33,094 nt of DNA from Lachnospiraceae bacterium (GTDB lineage: Bacteria; Bacillota_A; Clostridia; Lachnospirales; Lachnospiraceae): assembly GCA_017614185.1 (NCBI GenBank), contig JAGACI010000032.1, positions 1 through 33,094 on the forward strand. Reading direction: 5' to 3'. How positions within the stretch are numbered: the stretch's first letter is position 1; each line of letters begins with the position of its first letter. Positions 1 to 8,349 of the stretch are shown in pieces. Position numbers and translations under genes: made by a program. The notes under the pieces are model-generated. The model saw only the letters and a program-made list of their open reading frames with translations. It was not told the origin of the DNA and ran no database searches.

Positions 1-164
1 AGGTTGATTACGCCCTTCAAGTAGCTTTGTACCTTGGGAACTCTGGTTATATGCTGCATACGAACAATATTGTCGACATATTTAATATCGATACCGTACT
101 GTTCTCCGCCTACTTTGATCACAATATATTGAACTCTGTCATTGGTTGTCATCAATTCATCCAT
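1..164 (-). CDS. cheW: Chemotaxis coupling protein CheW (partial, N-terminus only)
   Basis: This is the first 54 codons of CheW, the adaptor that links chemoreceptors to the CheA kinase; the rest lies beyond the left edge. The start is ATG at 164-162, preceded by a strong GGAGGAGG ribosome binding site. The visible protein begins MDELMTTNDRVQYIVIKVGG and continues with a GIDIKYV segment and the RVPKVQSYLKGVINL block, which are typical of the CheW beta-barrel fold (the same fold as the CheA P5 domain). It follows cheA by about 20 nt, so it is probably translated from the same message. The family call is firm; nothing can be said about the missing C-terminus. Confidence 0.93.
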   Translation of the reverse strand, partial: MDELMTTNDRVQYIVIKVGGEQYGIDIKYVDNIVRMQHITRVPKVQSYLKGVIN

Positions 165-184
165 TGTCTATTCCTCCTCCCTTA

Positions 185-2281
185 TTAGAAACAAGCATTG
201 GCATCAACGATGAGGGCAACTTCGCCATCGCCGAGGATTGTAGCACCGCTTATTACCTTGCACTTGTTGATGTATTTGCCCATGGACTTGATAACGATTT
301 CCTGCTGTCCGATGAGTTCATCAACTACAAGACCTGCGAGCTTATCACCCTTCTTAACGATAACTACTACCATATCGTCGTCTTTTGTCTTGTTTGTAGG
401 AGCGTCGAGAACCTCTGACAAACGAATCAAAGGAATAACTGCGCCTCTTAAGTTGATAACTTCCTTAGCCTGTACGTACTTAATCTCGCTGGCCTTAACG
501 TCCTCGATAGTCTGAATGGAGCCAAGAGAAATAGCGTATTTCTCGTCGCCGATTGAAACCATGAGAGCCTGGATGATAGCGAGTGTAAGAGGAAGTCTGA
601 TTGTCCAGGTACTTCCTTCGCCAAGCTTTGATTTAACTTCAACTTCTCCGCTTAAGGACTCAATCTTTGACTTAACAACGTCAAGACCTACGCCTCGTCC
701 GGATACGTCAGTAATCTGTTTTGCTGTTGAGAAGCTGGGAAGGAATAAAAGATCGATGATCTCTTTATCCGACATTGTTGCACCCTGCTCTGCAGTGATG
801 GTGCCTCTCTCAATAGCTTTGTTCTTAACGGCTTCAACGTCGATACCGTTACCGTCATCTCTAACCTCGATAACTACGTTGTTACCATCCTGGTAAGCGT
901 CAAGGAAAATGGAACCCATCTCCGGCTTACCTCTCTGTTTACGAACCTCGGCTGACTCAAGACCGTGGTCTGCTGAGTTACGAAGCAAGTGCATCAAAGG
1001 ATCACCGATTTCGTCTACAACAGTACGGTCAAGCTCTGTCTCTTCACCTGACATATAAAGTTCCATCTTCTTGTCAAGCTTCTTGGACAAATCTCTGATC
1101 ATACGAGGGAATTTATTAACTACGCTCTCGATAGGAACCATTCGAACCTTCATAACCGATTCATGAAGGTTGGTGGTTACGCTTTCAAGATACTCAATCT
1201 GCTCGTTGAAGGATGATGTCTGTGAATGATCGGAGCCTGCAACAGATACAAGTGAGTTCTTCGCAATGATAAGCTCACTTACAAGGTTCATTAAAACATC
1301 GAGTTTCTCGATATCTACACGAACTGTTCTGTTAACAACGGGCTTGCCTGCCTTCTTGTCATCCTTGGCAGGTGCTGCACTCTTCGCAGGAGCGGGAGCT
1401 GCAGGTGCTGCGCTCTTAGCTTCAGCCTTGGGAGCTTCTTCCTTGGCAGCTTCTTCACCGGCTGCTTCTGCAGCGCCACCGGTAAGGTCTGCCTCTGAAA
1501 GGAGTCTGCCGTCTGCTTTCTCTATCTCTGAAACGCTTGTGATAGCTGATGCAATCTTATCCTGATCTGCATCGGATATAATAACAAGCTTAAAGTTTGT
1601 CTCAAATCTCTCATCCTCAATATCCTGAGCAGAAGGCTCTGAAACTGCGATTTCACCGAGTTCCTCTACAGCCTTAAATACGAGGAATGCTCTTGCAGCC
1701 TTAAGGATACAGGAATCCTGAACCTTTACGTCGAATACATAAACTTTCTTACCCTGCTTGATAGCTTCGGATAATACATGAACATGCTCGTCTGCAAGTT
1801 TAATTGAAGGTCCGCCTGTGCTTGCTGCTTCAGGTGCTGCTTCGGGAGCTGCTTCTTCCTTGGGAGCTTCTTCCTTGGGAGCTTCTCCGCCGCCTGACTT
1901 GCCGTTTAAGATGGCATTAAGTCTTTCGATGATGGCGGTATTCTCGTTCTCACCTTCGTCTGCTGAACTTTGAATGTTTGAAATATACTCATCCAAAGCA
2001 TCCAGGCACTGGAATACAACGTCAATAATCTCCGAGTTAACTTTAATGTTGTTATTTCTTACCTCGGAGAAAACATTTTCCATATCATGGGTGAGGTTCT
2101 GCATTCTCTTATAACCCATGGTACCTGCCATACCCTTTAAGGAGTGTGCAGCACGGAAAATCTCATTAATGGTATCCATGTTCTCGGAATCTTTTTCGAG
2201 CTCAAGGATCTGTGTGTTAAGGTTTTGTAAATGCTCCTTGGATTCATCAAGGAAAATCTCTAGATACTGGCTAACATCCAT
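185..2281 (-). CDS. cheA: Chemotaxis histidine kinase CheA
   Basis: CheA is the cytoplasmic sensor kinase that autophosphorylates under receptor control and passes phosphate to CheY and CheB. All five domains are visible in 698 residues. P1 (Hpt) carries phospho-accepting His46 in AAHSLKG. P2-like response-regulator docking sequence spans about 155-270. P3 dimerisation follows at about 315-405. The P4 ATPase has an N-box around LLRNSADHG (432-440), DDGNGID (475-481) and GRGVGLD (528-534). P5 is CheW-like at about 560-698. Two Ala/Pro/Glu/Lys-rich linkers (about 131-155 and 268-312) flank P2. The ATG lies 1 nt after the cheB stop, and GGGGG about 9 nt upstream serves as ribosome binding site, so translation is probably coupled to cheB. 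Length and motifs are normal for an active kinase. Confidence 0.98.
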   Translation of the reverse strand: MDVSQYLEIFLDESKEHLQNLNTQILELEKDSENMDTINEIFRAAHSLKGMAGTMGYKRMQNLTHDMENVFSEVRNNNIKVNSEIIDVVFQCLDALDEYISNIQSSADEGENENTAIIERLNAILNGKSGGGEAPKEEAPKEEAAPEAAPEAASTGGPSIKLADEHVHVLSEAIKQGKKVYVFDVKVQDSCILKAARAFLVFKAVEELGEIAVSEPSAQDIEDERFETNFKLVIISDADQDKIASAITSVSEIEKADGRLLSEADLTGGAAEAAGEEAAKEEAPKAEAKSAAPAAPAPAKSAAPAKDDKKAGKPVVNRTVRVDIEKLDVLMNLVSELIIAKNSLVSVAGSDHSQTSSFNEQIEYLESVTTNLHESVMKVRMVPIESVVNKFPRMIRDLSKKLDKKMELYMSGEETELDRTVVDEIGDPLMHLLRNSADHGLESAEVRKQRGKPEMGSIFLDAYQDGNNVVIEVRDDGNGIDVEAVKNKAIERGTITAEQGATMSDKEIIDLLFLPSFSTAKQITDVSGRGVGLDVVKSKIESLSGEVEVKSKLGEGSTWTIRLPLTLAIIQALMVSIGDEKYAISLGSIQTIEDVKASEIKYVQAKEVINLRGAVIPLIRLSEVLDAPTNKTKDDDMVVVIVKKGDKLAGLVVDELIGQQEIVIKSMGKYINKCKVISGATILGDGEVALIVDANACF

Positions 2282-2282
2282 A

Positions 2283-3371
2283 TCAACTTACCCCCACATT
2301 TAATATTATCTCCTGTGCTATCTGGTCCAGAGCTGCTACCTGGTTGGAAAGTCCTGCGTTTACTGCGGCTTTAGGCATTCCGTATACAACGCATGTGTCC
2401 TCACTTTGGGTTATTACGTGGAGTTTCTTACCCGAATTCTTGAGGTTCTTTATACCTTCGGTACCATCTGCACCCATGCCCGTCATCACTACGCAGCAGA
2501 TTTCATCGAAACCTGAATTTGCAAGTGATTCGTACATATAATTTGCACAGGGCTTTACACCTTCACGGTTGGGTTCGTCCGTATAGTGGATAGTGTAATC
2601 GGCACCGGTCTTTACAATGTTCATGTGGGCTCCGCCCTTTGAAAGGTAAGCATGTCCTTTCTGGAGCTTGTCACCTTCAGCGGCTTCCTTAACCTTAAGT
2701 TCACCTAAGCTGGTAAGTCTCTCAGCCAAGGATGCGGTAAATCCCACAGGCATGTGCTGAACCATTACGATGGGTGCGTTCAGGTTGGCAGGAAGTTTGG
2801 GTATAACGCTTTGCAGTGCTTTGGGTCCGCCGGTAGAACTTGCTATGGCAACTATCTTGCTTCCGGCGGTAACTTGTTTGTGCCTTGATGCAAGGGAAGC
2901 AAGTTTCTTAAATGCCTCATCCTCAAATACGGATTTGGCAGGTTCTGCTGCGGCTGCCGCTGCTGCTGTGTTACTCTCGGATACTGCGAATAAAGTGTCT
3001 AAGAAATGCTTCTTAAACTCTTCGTCCCTGCAGTCCATAGCTGAACTTGGCTTATGGACAAAATCTATGGCTCCGAGTTCCAAACATTCAATTGTGACCT
3101 GAGCGCCTTCCATGGTATCGGTGCTGGCCATCATGATCTTTGGTCTGATATTTTTCTTGCGGAGTTCTTTAAGAAGTTCTATGCCGTTCATCTGTGGCAT
3201 GTTAACGTCAAGAACAACCGCGTCGTACTGACCGCCTTTTGTCAGTAAATTCAAGGCTTCCAGACCATTTCCGGCTATATTCACCACACGGAATCTCGTG
3301 TCACTATTGATTATATCACAGAGCACTCTTCTCATGAGTGCAGAATCATCAACCACGAGAACTTTTTTCAT
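2283..3371 (-). CDS. cheB: Chemoreceptor glutamate methylesterase / deamidase CheB
   Basis: CheB removes methyl groups from chemoreceptor glutamates and so drives adaptation; phosphorylation by CheA activates it. Residues 1-125 form a receiver domain with the acidic pair D8/D9, the phospho-acceptor Asp55 in VVLDVNMPQ and Lys107 in VHKP. Residues about 170-362 form the esterase domain with the Ser-His-Asp triad visible as Ser179 (ASSTGGP), His206 (VQHMP) and Asp302 (MTGMGADG). Between them is a flexible linker containing seven consecutive alanines. The ATG at 3371 has an AAAAGGAG ribosome binding site. Length (362) is in the normal CheB range. It sits between the PilZ gene and cheA; no cheR is present in this window. 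Confidence 0.97.
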   Translation of the reverse strand: MKKVLVVDDSALMRRVLCDIINSDTRFRVVNIAGNGLEALNLLTKGGQYDAVVLDVNMPQMNGIELLKELRKKNIRPKIMMASTDTMEGAQVTIECLELGAIDFVHKPSSAMDCRDEEFKKHFLDTLFAVSESNTAAAAAAAEPAKSVFEDEAFKKLASLASRHKQVTAGSKIVAIASSTGGPKALQSVIPKLPANLNAPIVMVQHMPVGFTASLAERLTSLGELKVKEAAEGDKLQKGHAYLSKGGAHMNIVKTGADYTIHYTDEPNREGVKPCANYMYESLANSGFDEICCVVMTGMGADGTEGIKNLKNSGKKLHVITQSEDTCVVYGMPKAAVNAGLSNQVAALDQIAQEIILNVGVS

Positions 3372-3410
3372 ATTTTTTGCTCCTTTTACAGGCTATTTAC
3401 TGTCAATTTG

Positions 3411-4154
3411 TTAAAAACCGCTCTCTTTTCTACGATTTTTTCTTTCTTCTTGAAATATATATCTTATTATCTCTTCTCGCTCTTCCATGTTGATATCCAT
3501 GTACTGAACGCGGTGTTCAAAGGTTCCGGGCTTGTGCTCAACCTCCTTAACTGCAAGTACTTTGCCGACTAAGCAATACTCCTTTTTCATATTGTCAATT
3601 GTCAAATTGTACTTACAATATATAAGCTGATCTTTTTCATACTTATAATTGGAGATAAATCTTACACCGCCGCCACTGATATCTACGATGATGCTTCTTC
3701 TTAAAGGAATGCTGTCATCAACAGGAACCGCATCGGTGGTCTTGTCTCTGTTCTCGACTGCTGCGACCTCTTCCTGTTCAAGGCTTCTTGAAGACATATC
3801 AAGCGCACAGCTGAATCTGTAGAACTCTCTTCTTTGAACCTTTCTTACATTACTTGTAAGTTCAAGAACGATGATATAAACGTTGTTGCTTTTATATCTG
3901 TCAATGATTCTGGCATCGAACTGATAAAGAAGCTTACCCTCATACACGCTTACATCATATTCACTGTCTACGGGAAGAAGGATAAGCTTTGACTGCTCCA
4001 TCGGCATCAAAACCTCTACACGATCCTCCGAAAGAATATCGTATACCTTGGTCTCGTAAACCCTCTTATTGTTTTCTCCCAAGTTATCGTATTTTACTCT
4101 TTCAATCGGAACCAAATCCACCTTTGATCCCACATTGATAAACTTTGATAACAT
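3411..4154 (-). CDS. PilZ-domain c-di-GMP receptor (YcgR/MotI-like flagellar brake)
   Basis: A 247-residue protein with an N-terminal YcgR-type beta domain (about 1-105) and a C-terminal PilZ domain. The c-di-GMP binding motifs are intact: RxxxR at Arg109-Arg113 (in RREFYRF) and DxSxxG at Asp158, Ser160 and Gly163 (in VDISGGG). In Bacillus and enterobacteria such proteins bind c-di-GMP and then act on MotA or the rotor to slow the motor; that role here is inferred from the domain order and operon position. It lies between flhG and cheB, a place that is empty in B. subtilis. An acidic insert (about 124-148) separates the two PilZ motifs and is longer than usual. The ATG has an AGAGAGG ribosome binding site 8 nt upstream. 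No transmembrane segment is seen. Confidence 0.88.
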   Translation of the reverse strand: MLSKFINVGSKVDLVPIERVKYDNLGENNKRVYETKVYDILSEDRVEVLMPMEQSKLILLPVDSEYDVSVYEGKLLYQFDARIIDRYKSNNVYIIVLELTSNVRKVQRREFYRFSCALDMSSRSLEQEEVAAVENRDKTTDAVPVDDSIPLRRSIIVDISGGGVRFISNYKYEKDQLIYCKYNLTIDNMKKEYCLVGKVLAVKEVEHKPGTFEHRVQYMDINMEEREEIIRYIFQEERKNRRKESGF

Positions 4155-4171
4155 TTGCTATACCTCTCTGA

Positions 4172-5062
4172 TTATTTTAGCTGTCTCGACGCAATAATGT
4201 GCGAGAAAAATGCGGCCATTCCCCTCTTTTGTCTGGGAGTTTCCTCTTCCATATTCATAAGGCTCTTCGCAACCTGCTCGAAAGCCAGGCTCGATTTTGC
4301 CATAGGATTCTTGATTGAAACAGGTACCTGTCCAAGTACTGCCTGCATAAGTGCGTTATCCTGCGGAATCTCTCCAAGGTAGCTCATGGGAAGCTTAAGG
4401 TATCTTGCAACAACTGCGTTTAACTTGTTGTAGAGTGCTTCTCCTTCACCCGGTTTTTCCACACGGTTTGCAAGCATCTTCACAACCGATGTCTCTGTTG
4501 AGAATCTCGGATGTCTGTGGAGTGCTTTCAAAAGCGAATATGCATCGGTAATAGATGTAGGTTCGGGAGTTGAAACAAGGATAACCTCGCCTCCTGCCAC
4601 AAGGAACTCCAATACCGCATCGGATATTCCTGCGCCCGTATCTACTATTATTATATCTGCAATGCTGTCTAACTGCGCTAAATTCTGTATTATGTAGGTC
4701 AGATATTCCCGGCTTAAATTAGCCATACCTGCTATTCCGGATCCTCCGGAGATAAAGCCTACCTCCATGGGTCCCCAGGTGATGATATCCTTGATGTTCT
4801 TTCCCTGATAAATCAAATCAAAAAGATTGTATTTGGGAACTGCTCCAAACATTACCTCGATGTTGGCAAGTCCGAAGTCCGCATCGAGAATAATTACTCT
4901 CTTGCCCATCTTTCGAAACTGTATGGCAAGGTTTATCGAGGTGTTGGATTTACCTACACCACCCTTACCGCTTGTAACGGTGATAATACGGGCAAGGGGT
5001 CTTTCGGGATTCGTGACCTCATTTGCTTTAATAATATTTCTTAACTGTTCGGCCTGATCCAT
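4172..5062 (-). CDS. flhG: Flagellum number/placement ATPase FlhG (MinD-like, YlxH)
   Basis: FlhG is a MinD/ParA-family ATPase that, with FlhF, sets the number and position of flagella. The 296-residue protein has the deviant Walker A loop KGGVGKS (33-39), the VIILDADFG Walker A' strand near 57-65 and a switch II region IIIVDTGAG. Its N-terminus reads MDQAEQLR, matching the DQAxxLR motif known from B. subtilis FlhG to stimulate the FlhF GTPase. A basic, hydrophobic C-terminal stretch (about 260-296) could be the MinD-type membrane-targeting helix. The ATG directly abuts the flhF stop (TAGATG), so the two partner proteins are probably translationally coupled. Confidence 0.95.
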   Translation of the reverse strand: MDQAEQLRNIIKANEVTNPERPLARIITVTSGKGGVGKSNTSINLAIQFRKMGKRVIILDADFGLANIEVMFGAVPKYNLFDLIYQGKNIKDIITWGPMEVGFISGGSGIAGMANLSREYLTYIIQNLAQLDSIADIIIVDTGAGISDAVLEFLVAGGEVILVSTPEPTSITDAYSLLKALHRHPRFSTETSVVKMLANRVEKPGEGEALYNKLNAVVARYLKLPMSYLGEIPQDNALMQAVLGQVPVSIKNPMAKSSLAFEQVAKSLMNMEEETPRQKRGMAAFFSHIIASRQLK

Positions 5063-6289
5063 CTACTGTTTTCCCCCAAGCAACTGCTTAACCGTTTTCT
5101 GCGGATTGAATACTTCAATGTCGTCAGGGACGTTCTGTCCGCAGGTAACATAGGAAATAGGTGAGCCTGTGTAAAGCTTAAGATTCAACAGGTTGCCGTA
5201 TTCGCCGGTCTCGTCGAGCTTGGTAAATATAAGCTTAAAGCTGCAAATATCCTTATATGTATCCGTAATCTGCAATAAATCTTTGTATTTGGTGGTTGCA
5301 CTTAACACAAGGAAAATATCCTTGTTCTCTTTGTCTTTAAGCGCTTCCGTGAATTCTCCGATGTTCTCCTTCTGCTCTCTGTTCTGATGAGAATGTCCCG
5401 CAGTATCGATAAGGATGTAATCGAATTCGGAAAAATCAGAAATTGCGGTTTCCATCTCCTCAACCGTATAGATGATTCTGAAAGGAACCTTCAATATGTT
5501 GGCGTATGTTCTAAGCTGCTCTACAGCCGCGATTCTGTATGTATCTGCGGTAAGAAGAGCGACCTTTTTCTTCTGTTCAACGCAGAACTTTCCTGCAAGC
5601 TTTGCGATTGTTGTGGTCTTGCCGACACCGGTAGGACCCACAAACATAAGAACCTTTACTCCGTTCTCCGAAGGCTTGATTTCCTCAGTCTGACCAAACT
5701 TAAGAATCATCTTCTGATAAACGCCTGCGAGGACAAAATCTATAGGCATATTGGGCTTTTGAAGCTTTTCTACTTCATCGAGAATCTGGTTTGCATACTT
5801 CTCATCCACCTCATTGTCAATCATGGTGTTATAAAGAAGCTTTATAAACTTATCAATTTCAGATTCTTCCTTGGCTTCTTCCTTAACCTCAGCCTTGGGA
5901 GCCGCCTCTTTTTCCTCCTCTTCCTTGGGAAGATCCTTTGTCATGATCTGCTTTTCAAGGAGGCTTTGCAAGCTTTCAAGTTTCTCCTCGATTGCAGCCT
6001 GCTCAGCGGTGATAACAGAAGGTGCCGGTGCAGGAGCAGGTGCGGGTTTGTAAACAGGCTTTGCCGTATTGGCAGGAGTTGTTGCAGGGGACGGCTTATG
6101 AGCAGCCATTCTTGCCTGCTCCTCCTCTAACGCCACTGTAACCTCTGTCATCTGGGGCTTTAAAAATGCGAACAAGCCTTTCTTCTTGACGTTTTTGACG
6201 TTCATTACAACGATGTTTTCGCCAAGTTCCTTCTTCGCGTTCTCAACAGCCTCGGCTTCGGTTTTTGCCTGAAATTTCTTGATAATCAT
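5063..6289 (-). CDS. flhF: Flagellar SRP-like GTPase FlhF
   Basis: FlhF is the third SRP-type GTPase (after Ffh and FtsY) and marks the site where a new flagellum is built. The protein has 408 residues. The N-terminal B region (1-60, MIIKKFQAKTEAEAVENAKK) is followed by a long Pro/Ala then Glu/Lys-rich linker (about 62-145). The NG domain (about 145-408) carries G1 GPTGVGKT (218-225), the ADTYRIAAVEQLR segment (248-260), G3 DTAG (295-298) and G4 TKLD (356-359). The G3 element reads DTAGHSH, where DTAGRSH is more usual; it should still bind nucleotide. The start is 1 nt from the flhA stop with only a weak ribosome binding site, so coupling to flhA is likely. Confidence 0.96.
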   Translation of the reverse strand: MIIKKFQAKTEAEAVENAKKELGENIVVMNVKNVKKKGLFAFLKPQMTEVTVALEEEQARMAAHKPSPATTPANTAKPVYKPAPAPAPAPSVITAEQAAIEEKLESLQSLLEKQIMTKDLPKEEEEKEAAPKAEVKEEAKEESEIDKFIKLLYNTMIDNEVDEKYANQILDEVEKLQKPNMPIDFVLAGVYQKMILKFGQTEEIKPSENGVKVLMFVGPTGVGKTTTIAKLAGKFCVEQKKKVALLTADTYRIAAVEQLRTYANILKVPFRIIYTVEEMETAISDFSEFDYILIDTAGHSHQNREQKENIGEFTEALKDKENKDIFLVLSATTKYKDLLQITDTYKDICSFKLIFTKLDETGEYGNLLNLKLYTGSPISYVTCGQNVPDDIEVFNPQKTVKQLLGGKQ

Positions 6290-6290
6290 A

Positions 6291-8324
6291 CTATGCTGTC
6301 ACCATTCCGACTGACTGCAACTCAATGTTGGTCTCTATTTCATTATAGGAAATAACTATCAGATCCCTGAAATAGTCTTCCGTCAGTCTCTTAAAGTATA
6401 TTCGTACTATAGGAGAAGTGATAACGATGGGGTTCTTGCCCAGATTCTCCAGTTTAGTCACTTCATTTCCGAGTGAATCCATAATCTTCTTGGTTCTCTC
6501 GGGATCAAGGTTAAGATAAGCACCCTGTTCGGTCTGCTTAACGCTTGACATAATCTCCTGCTCAATCTTCGGGTCAAGCGTAACAACGCTTGTCGTCTCG
6601 TTGGCAGGGAAGAACTTTCCTGAGATAGCTCTCTTTAAGGATTGTCTTACATACTCTGTAAGAATATCCGGATCTCTCGTGGTAGGCGCATAATCTGCCA
6701 GTGTTTCAAAGATTGTAAGCAAATCTCTTATTGAAACGCCTTCCTTTAGGAGGTTCTGTAAAACCTTTTGAACTTCGCCAAGGCCAAGGAGCTTTGGTAC
6801 AAGTTCGTCCACAAGTGAAGGGTTTGTTTCCTTTAAGTTGTTGACAAGGTTCTGTACGTCCTGTCTTGTAAGGAGCTCTGCGATGTACTGCCTTATTATC
6901 TCCGTCAGGTGCGTCGCTATGATTGAAGGAGGGTCTACTACGGTGTAACCAAGGCTCTCCGCTCTCTCCCTCTGTCCTTCTGTAATCCAGATGGCCGGCA
7001 GGTGGAATGAAGGCTCGAAAGTCGGTATACCTGTGATTTCCTCTTCAACATAACCGGGATTCATGGCCATGTAGTGGTCAAAGAGGATTTCGCCCTCACT
7101 GACCTGAATACCCTTAATCTTTATGATGTACTGGTTGGGATTTAACTGGATGTTATCCCTCAAACGAATGATGGGAACAACGGTACCAAGTTCCAACGCA
7201 ATCTGTCTTCTTATCATTACTACACGGTCAAGGAGATCACCGCCCTGGCTTGCATCCGCCAGAGGAATGATTCCGTAACCGAATTCAAGTTCAATCGGGT
7301 CAACCTGCAAGAGGCTCGTGACATTCTCGGGTTGTCGTATCTCCTCCGCAGCAAGTTCCTCTTCGTCAACCTCACCTTCGATTTTGGCAGTTTCGATTGT
7401 ACCTGCGATGGTTCTTCCCACAACGATGAAGATAAGTCCCATTGCAAGGAAGAGGAATGTGTTAAGCTTTGTGACAAGGCCGAGTCCGCAAAGAATGGCA
7501 CCTGTCAGATACAAAGCTTTGGGAATGCCGAAAAGCTGTGAAACCAGAGTGTGTCCAAAGTCCGCATCCTTACTTCCCTTGGTGACAAGAATACCTGTCG
7601 AGAGCGAAATAAGAAGTGAAGGAATCTGGGATACGAGGCCGTCACCTATTGTGAGGATTGCGTATTTCTGAAGCGCATCACTCATTCCGAGGCCTTCTCT
7701 TGTGGCACCCATTACAACACCGCCTATGATGTTGATGGCAGTGATTAAAAGGCCCGCAGCCGCGTCTCCTTTTACGTACTTAACAGCACCGTCCATGGAA
7801 CCGAAGAAGCTTGATTCCTGCTGGATCTTGTCTCGTCTTGCCTTCGCTTCCGCGTCTGTTATTGCGCCAGTATTAAGGTCCGCATCGATAGCCATCTGCT
7901 TACCGGGCATAGCGTCCAGTGTAAATCTGGCAGTAACTTCAGCTACACGTTCGGAACCTTTGTTGATTACAAGGAACTGAATAAGAACCAGGATTACAAA
8001 TACTATACTTCCGATTATCAGATCTCCGCCGCCTACGAAGGAACCGAAGGTCTGAACTACGTTTCCTGCATATCCCTGTCCAAGGATAAGCCTGGTGGAG
8101 GAAACGTTAAGTGCGATTCTAAAGATTGTGGTAAATAAAAGCAGTGTGGGGAAAAATGCCAAATCCAGCACTTCTTTTACAAACATACAAGAGAAAAGAA
8201 CAATGAATGCTATGGATATGTTAAATGCCAAAAGCACATCCAAAAGTACGGAAGGAATAGGGACGATTAACATTACAAATGCGGCTACCAAATAAAGCGC
8301 TACGCCAACATCCGCTCTCTTCAT
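6291..8324 (-). CDS. flhA: Flagellar type III export gate protein FlhA
   Basis: FlhA forms the nonameric ring of the flagellar type III export gate. Its membrane part conducts ions and its cytoplasmic ring docks chaperone-substrate complexes. The 677-residue length is typical. About eight hydrophobic segments lie within residues 8-310. Between them is the conserved cytoplasmic FHIPEP-family loop (about 124-190) with the recognisable RFTLDAMPGKQMAIDADLN block and a QQESSFFG-MDGA segment. The soluble FlhA-C ring domain follows from about 330. The ATG at 8324 is preceded by a GGAGGAG ribosome binding site. It lies between flhB and flhF as in B. subtilis. Confidence 0.98.
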   Translation of the reverse strand: MKRADVGVALYLVAAFVMLIVPIPSVLLDVLLAFNISIAFIVLFSCMFVKEVLDLAFFPTLLLFTTIFRIALNVSSTRLILGQGYAGNVVQTFGSFVGGGDLIIGSIVFVILVLIQFLVINKGSERVAEVTARFTLDAMPGKQMAIDADLNTGAITDAEAKARRDKIQQESSFFGSMDGAVKYVKGDAAAGLLITAINIIGGVVMGATREGLGMSDALQKYAILTIGDGLVSQIPSLLISLSTGILVTKGSKDADFGHTLVSQLFGIPKALYLTGAILCGLGLVTKLNTFLFLAMGLIFIVVGRTIAGTIETAKIEGEVDEEELAAEEIRQPENVTSLLQVDPIELEFGYGIIPLADASQGGDLLDRVVMIRRQIALELGTVVPIIRLRDNIQLNPNQYIIKIKGIQVSEGEILFDHYMAMNPGYVEEEITGIPTFEPSFHLPAIWITEGQRERAESLGYTVVDPPSIIATHLTEIIRQYIAELLTRQDVQNLVNNLKETNPSLVDELVPKLLGLGEVQKVLQNLLKEGVSIRDLLTIFETLADYAPTTRDPDILTEYVRQSLKRAISGKFFPANETTSVVTLDPKIEQEIMSSVKQTEQGAYLNLDPERTKKIMDSLGNEVTKLENLGKNPIVITSPIVRIYFKRLTEDYFRDLIVISYNEIETNIELQSVGMVTA

Positions 8325-8349
8325 ATCATCTCCTCCTTCCCATTATATT

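Noticed and set aside
3401..3406. A perfect minus-strand TTGACA in the gap before cheB
   Set aside because: No -10 box follows at 15-19 nt; the expected place holds the cheB ribosome binding site.
5387..6130. A 247-codon plus-strand open frame opposite flhF
   Set aside because: It is antisense to an intact, conserved gene, has no family features, is Cys/Leu-rich in the way of reverse-complement frames, and has no supporting promoter.
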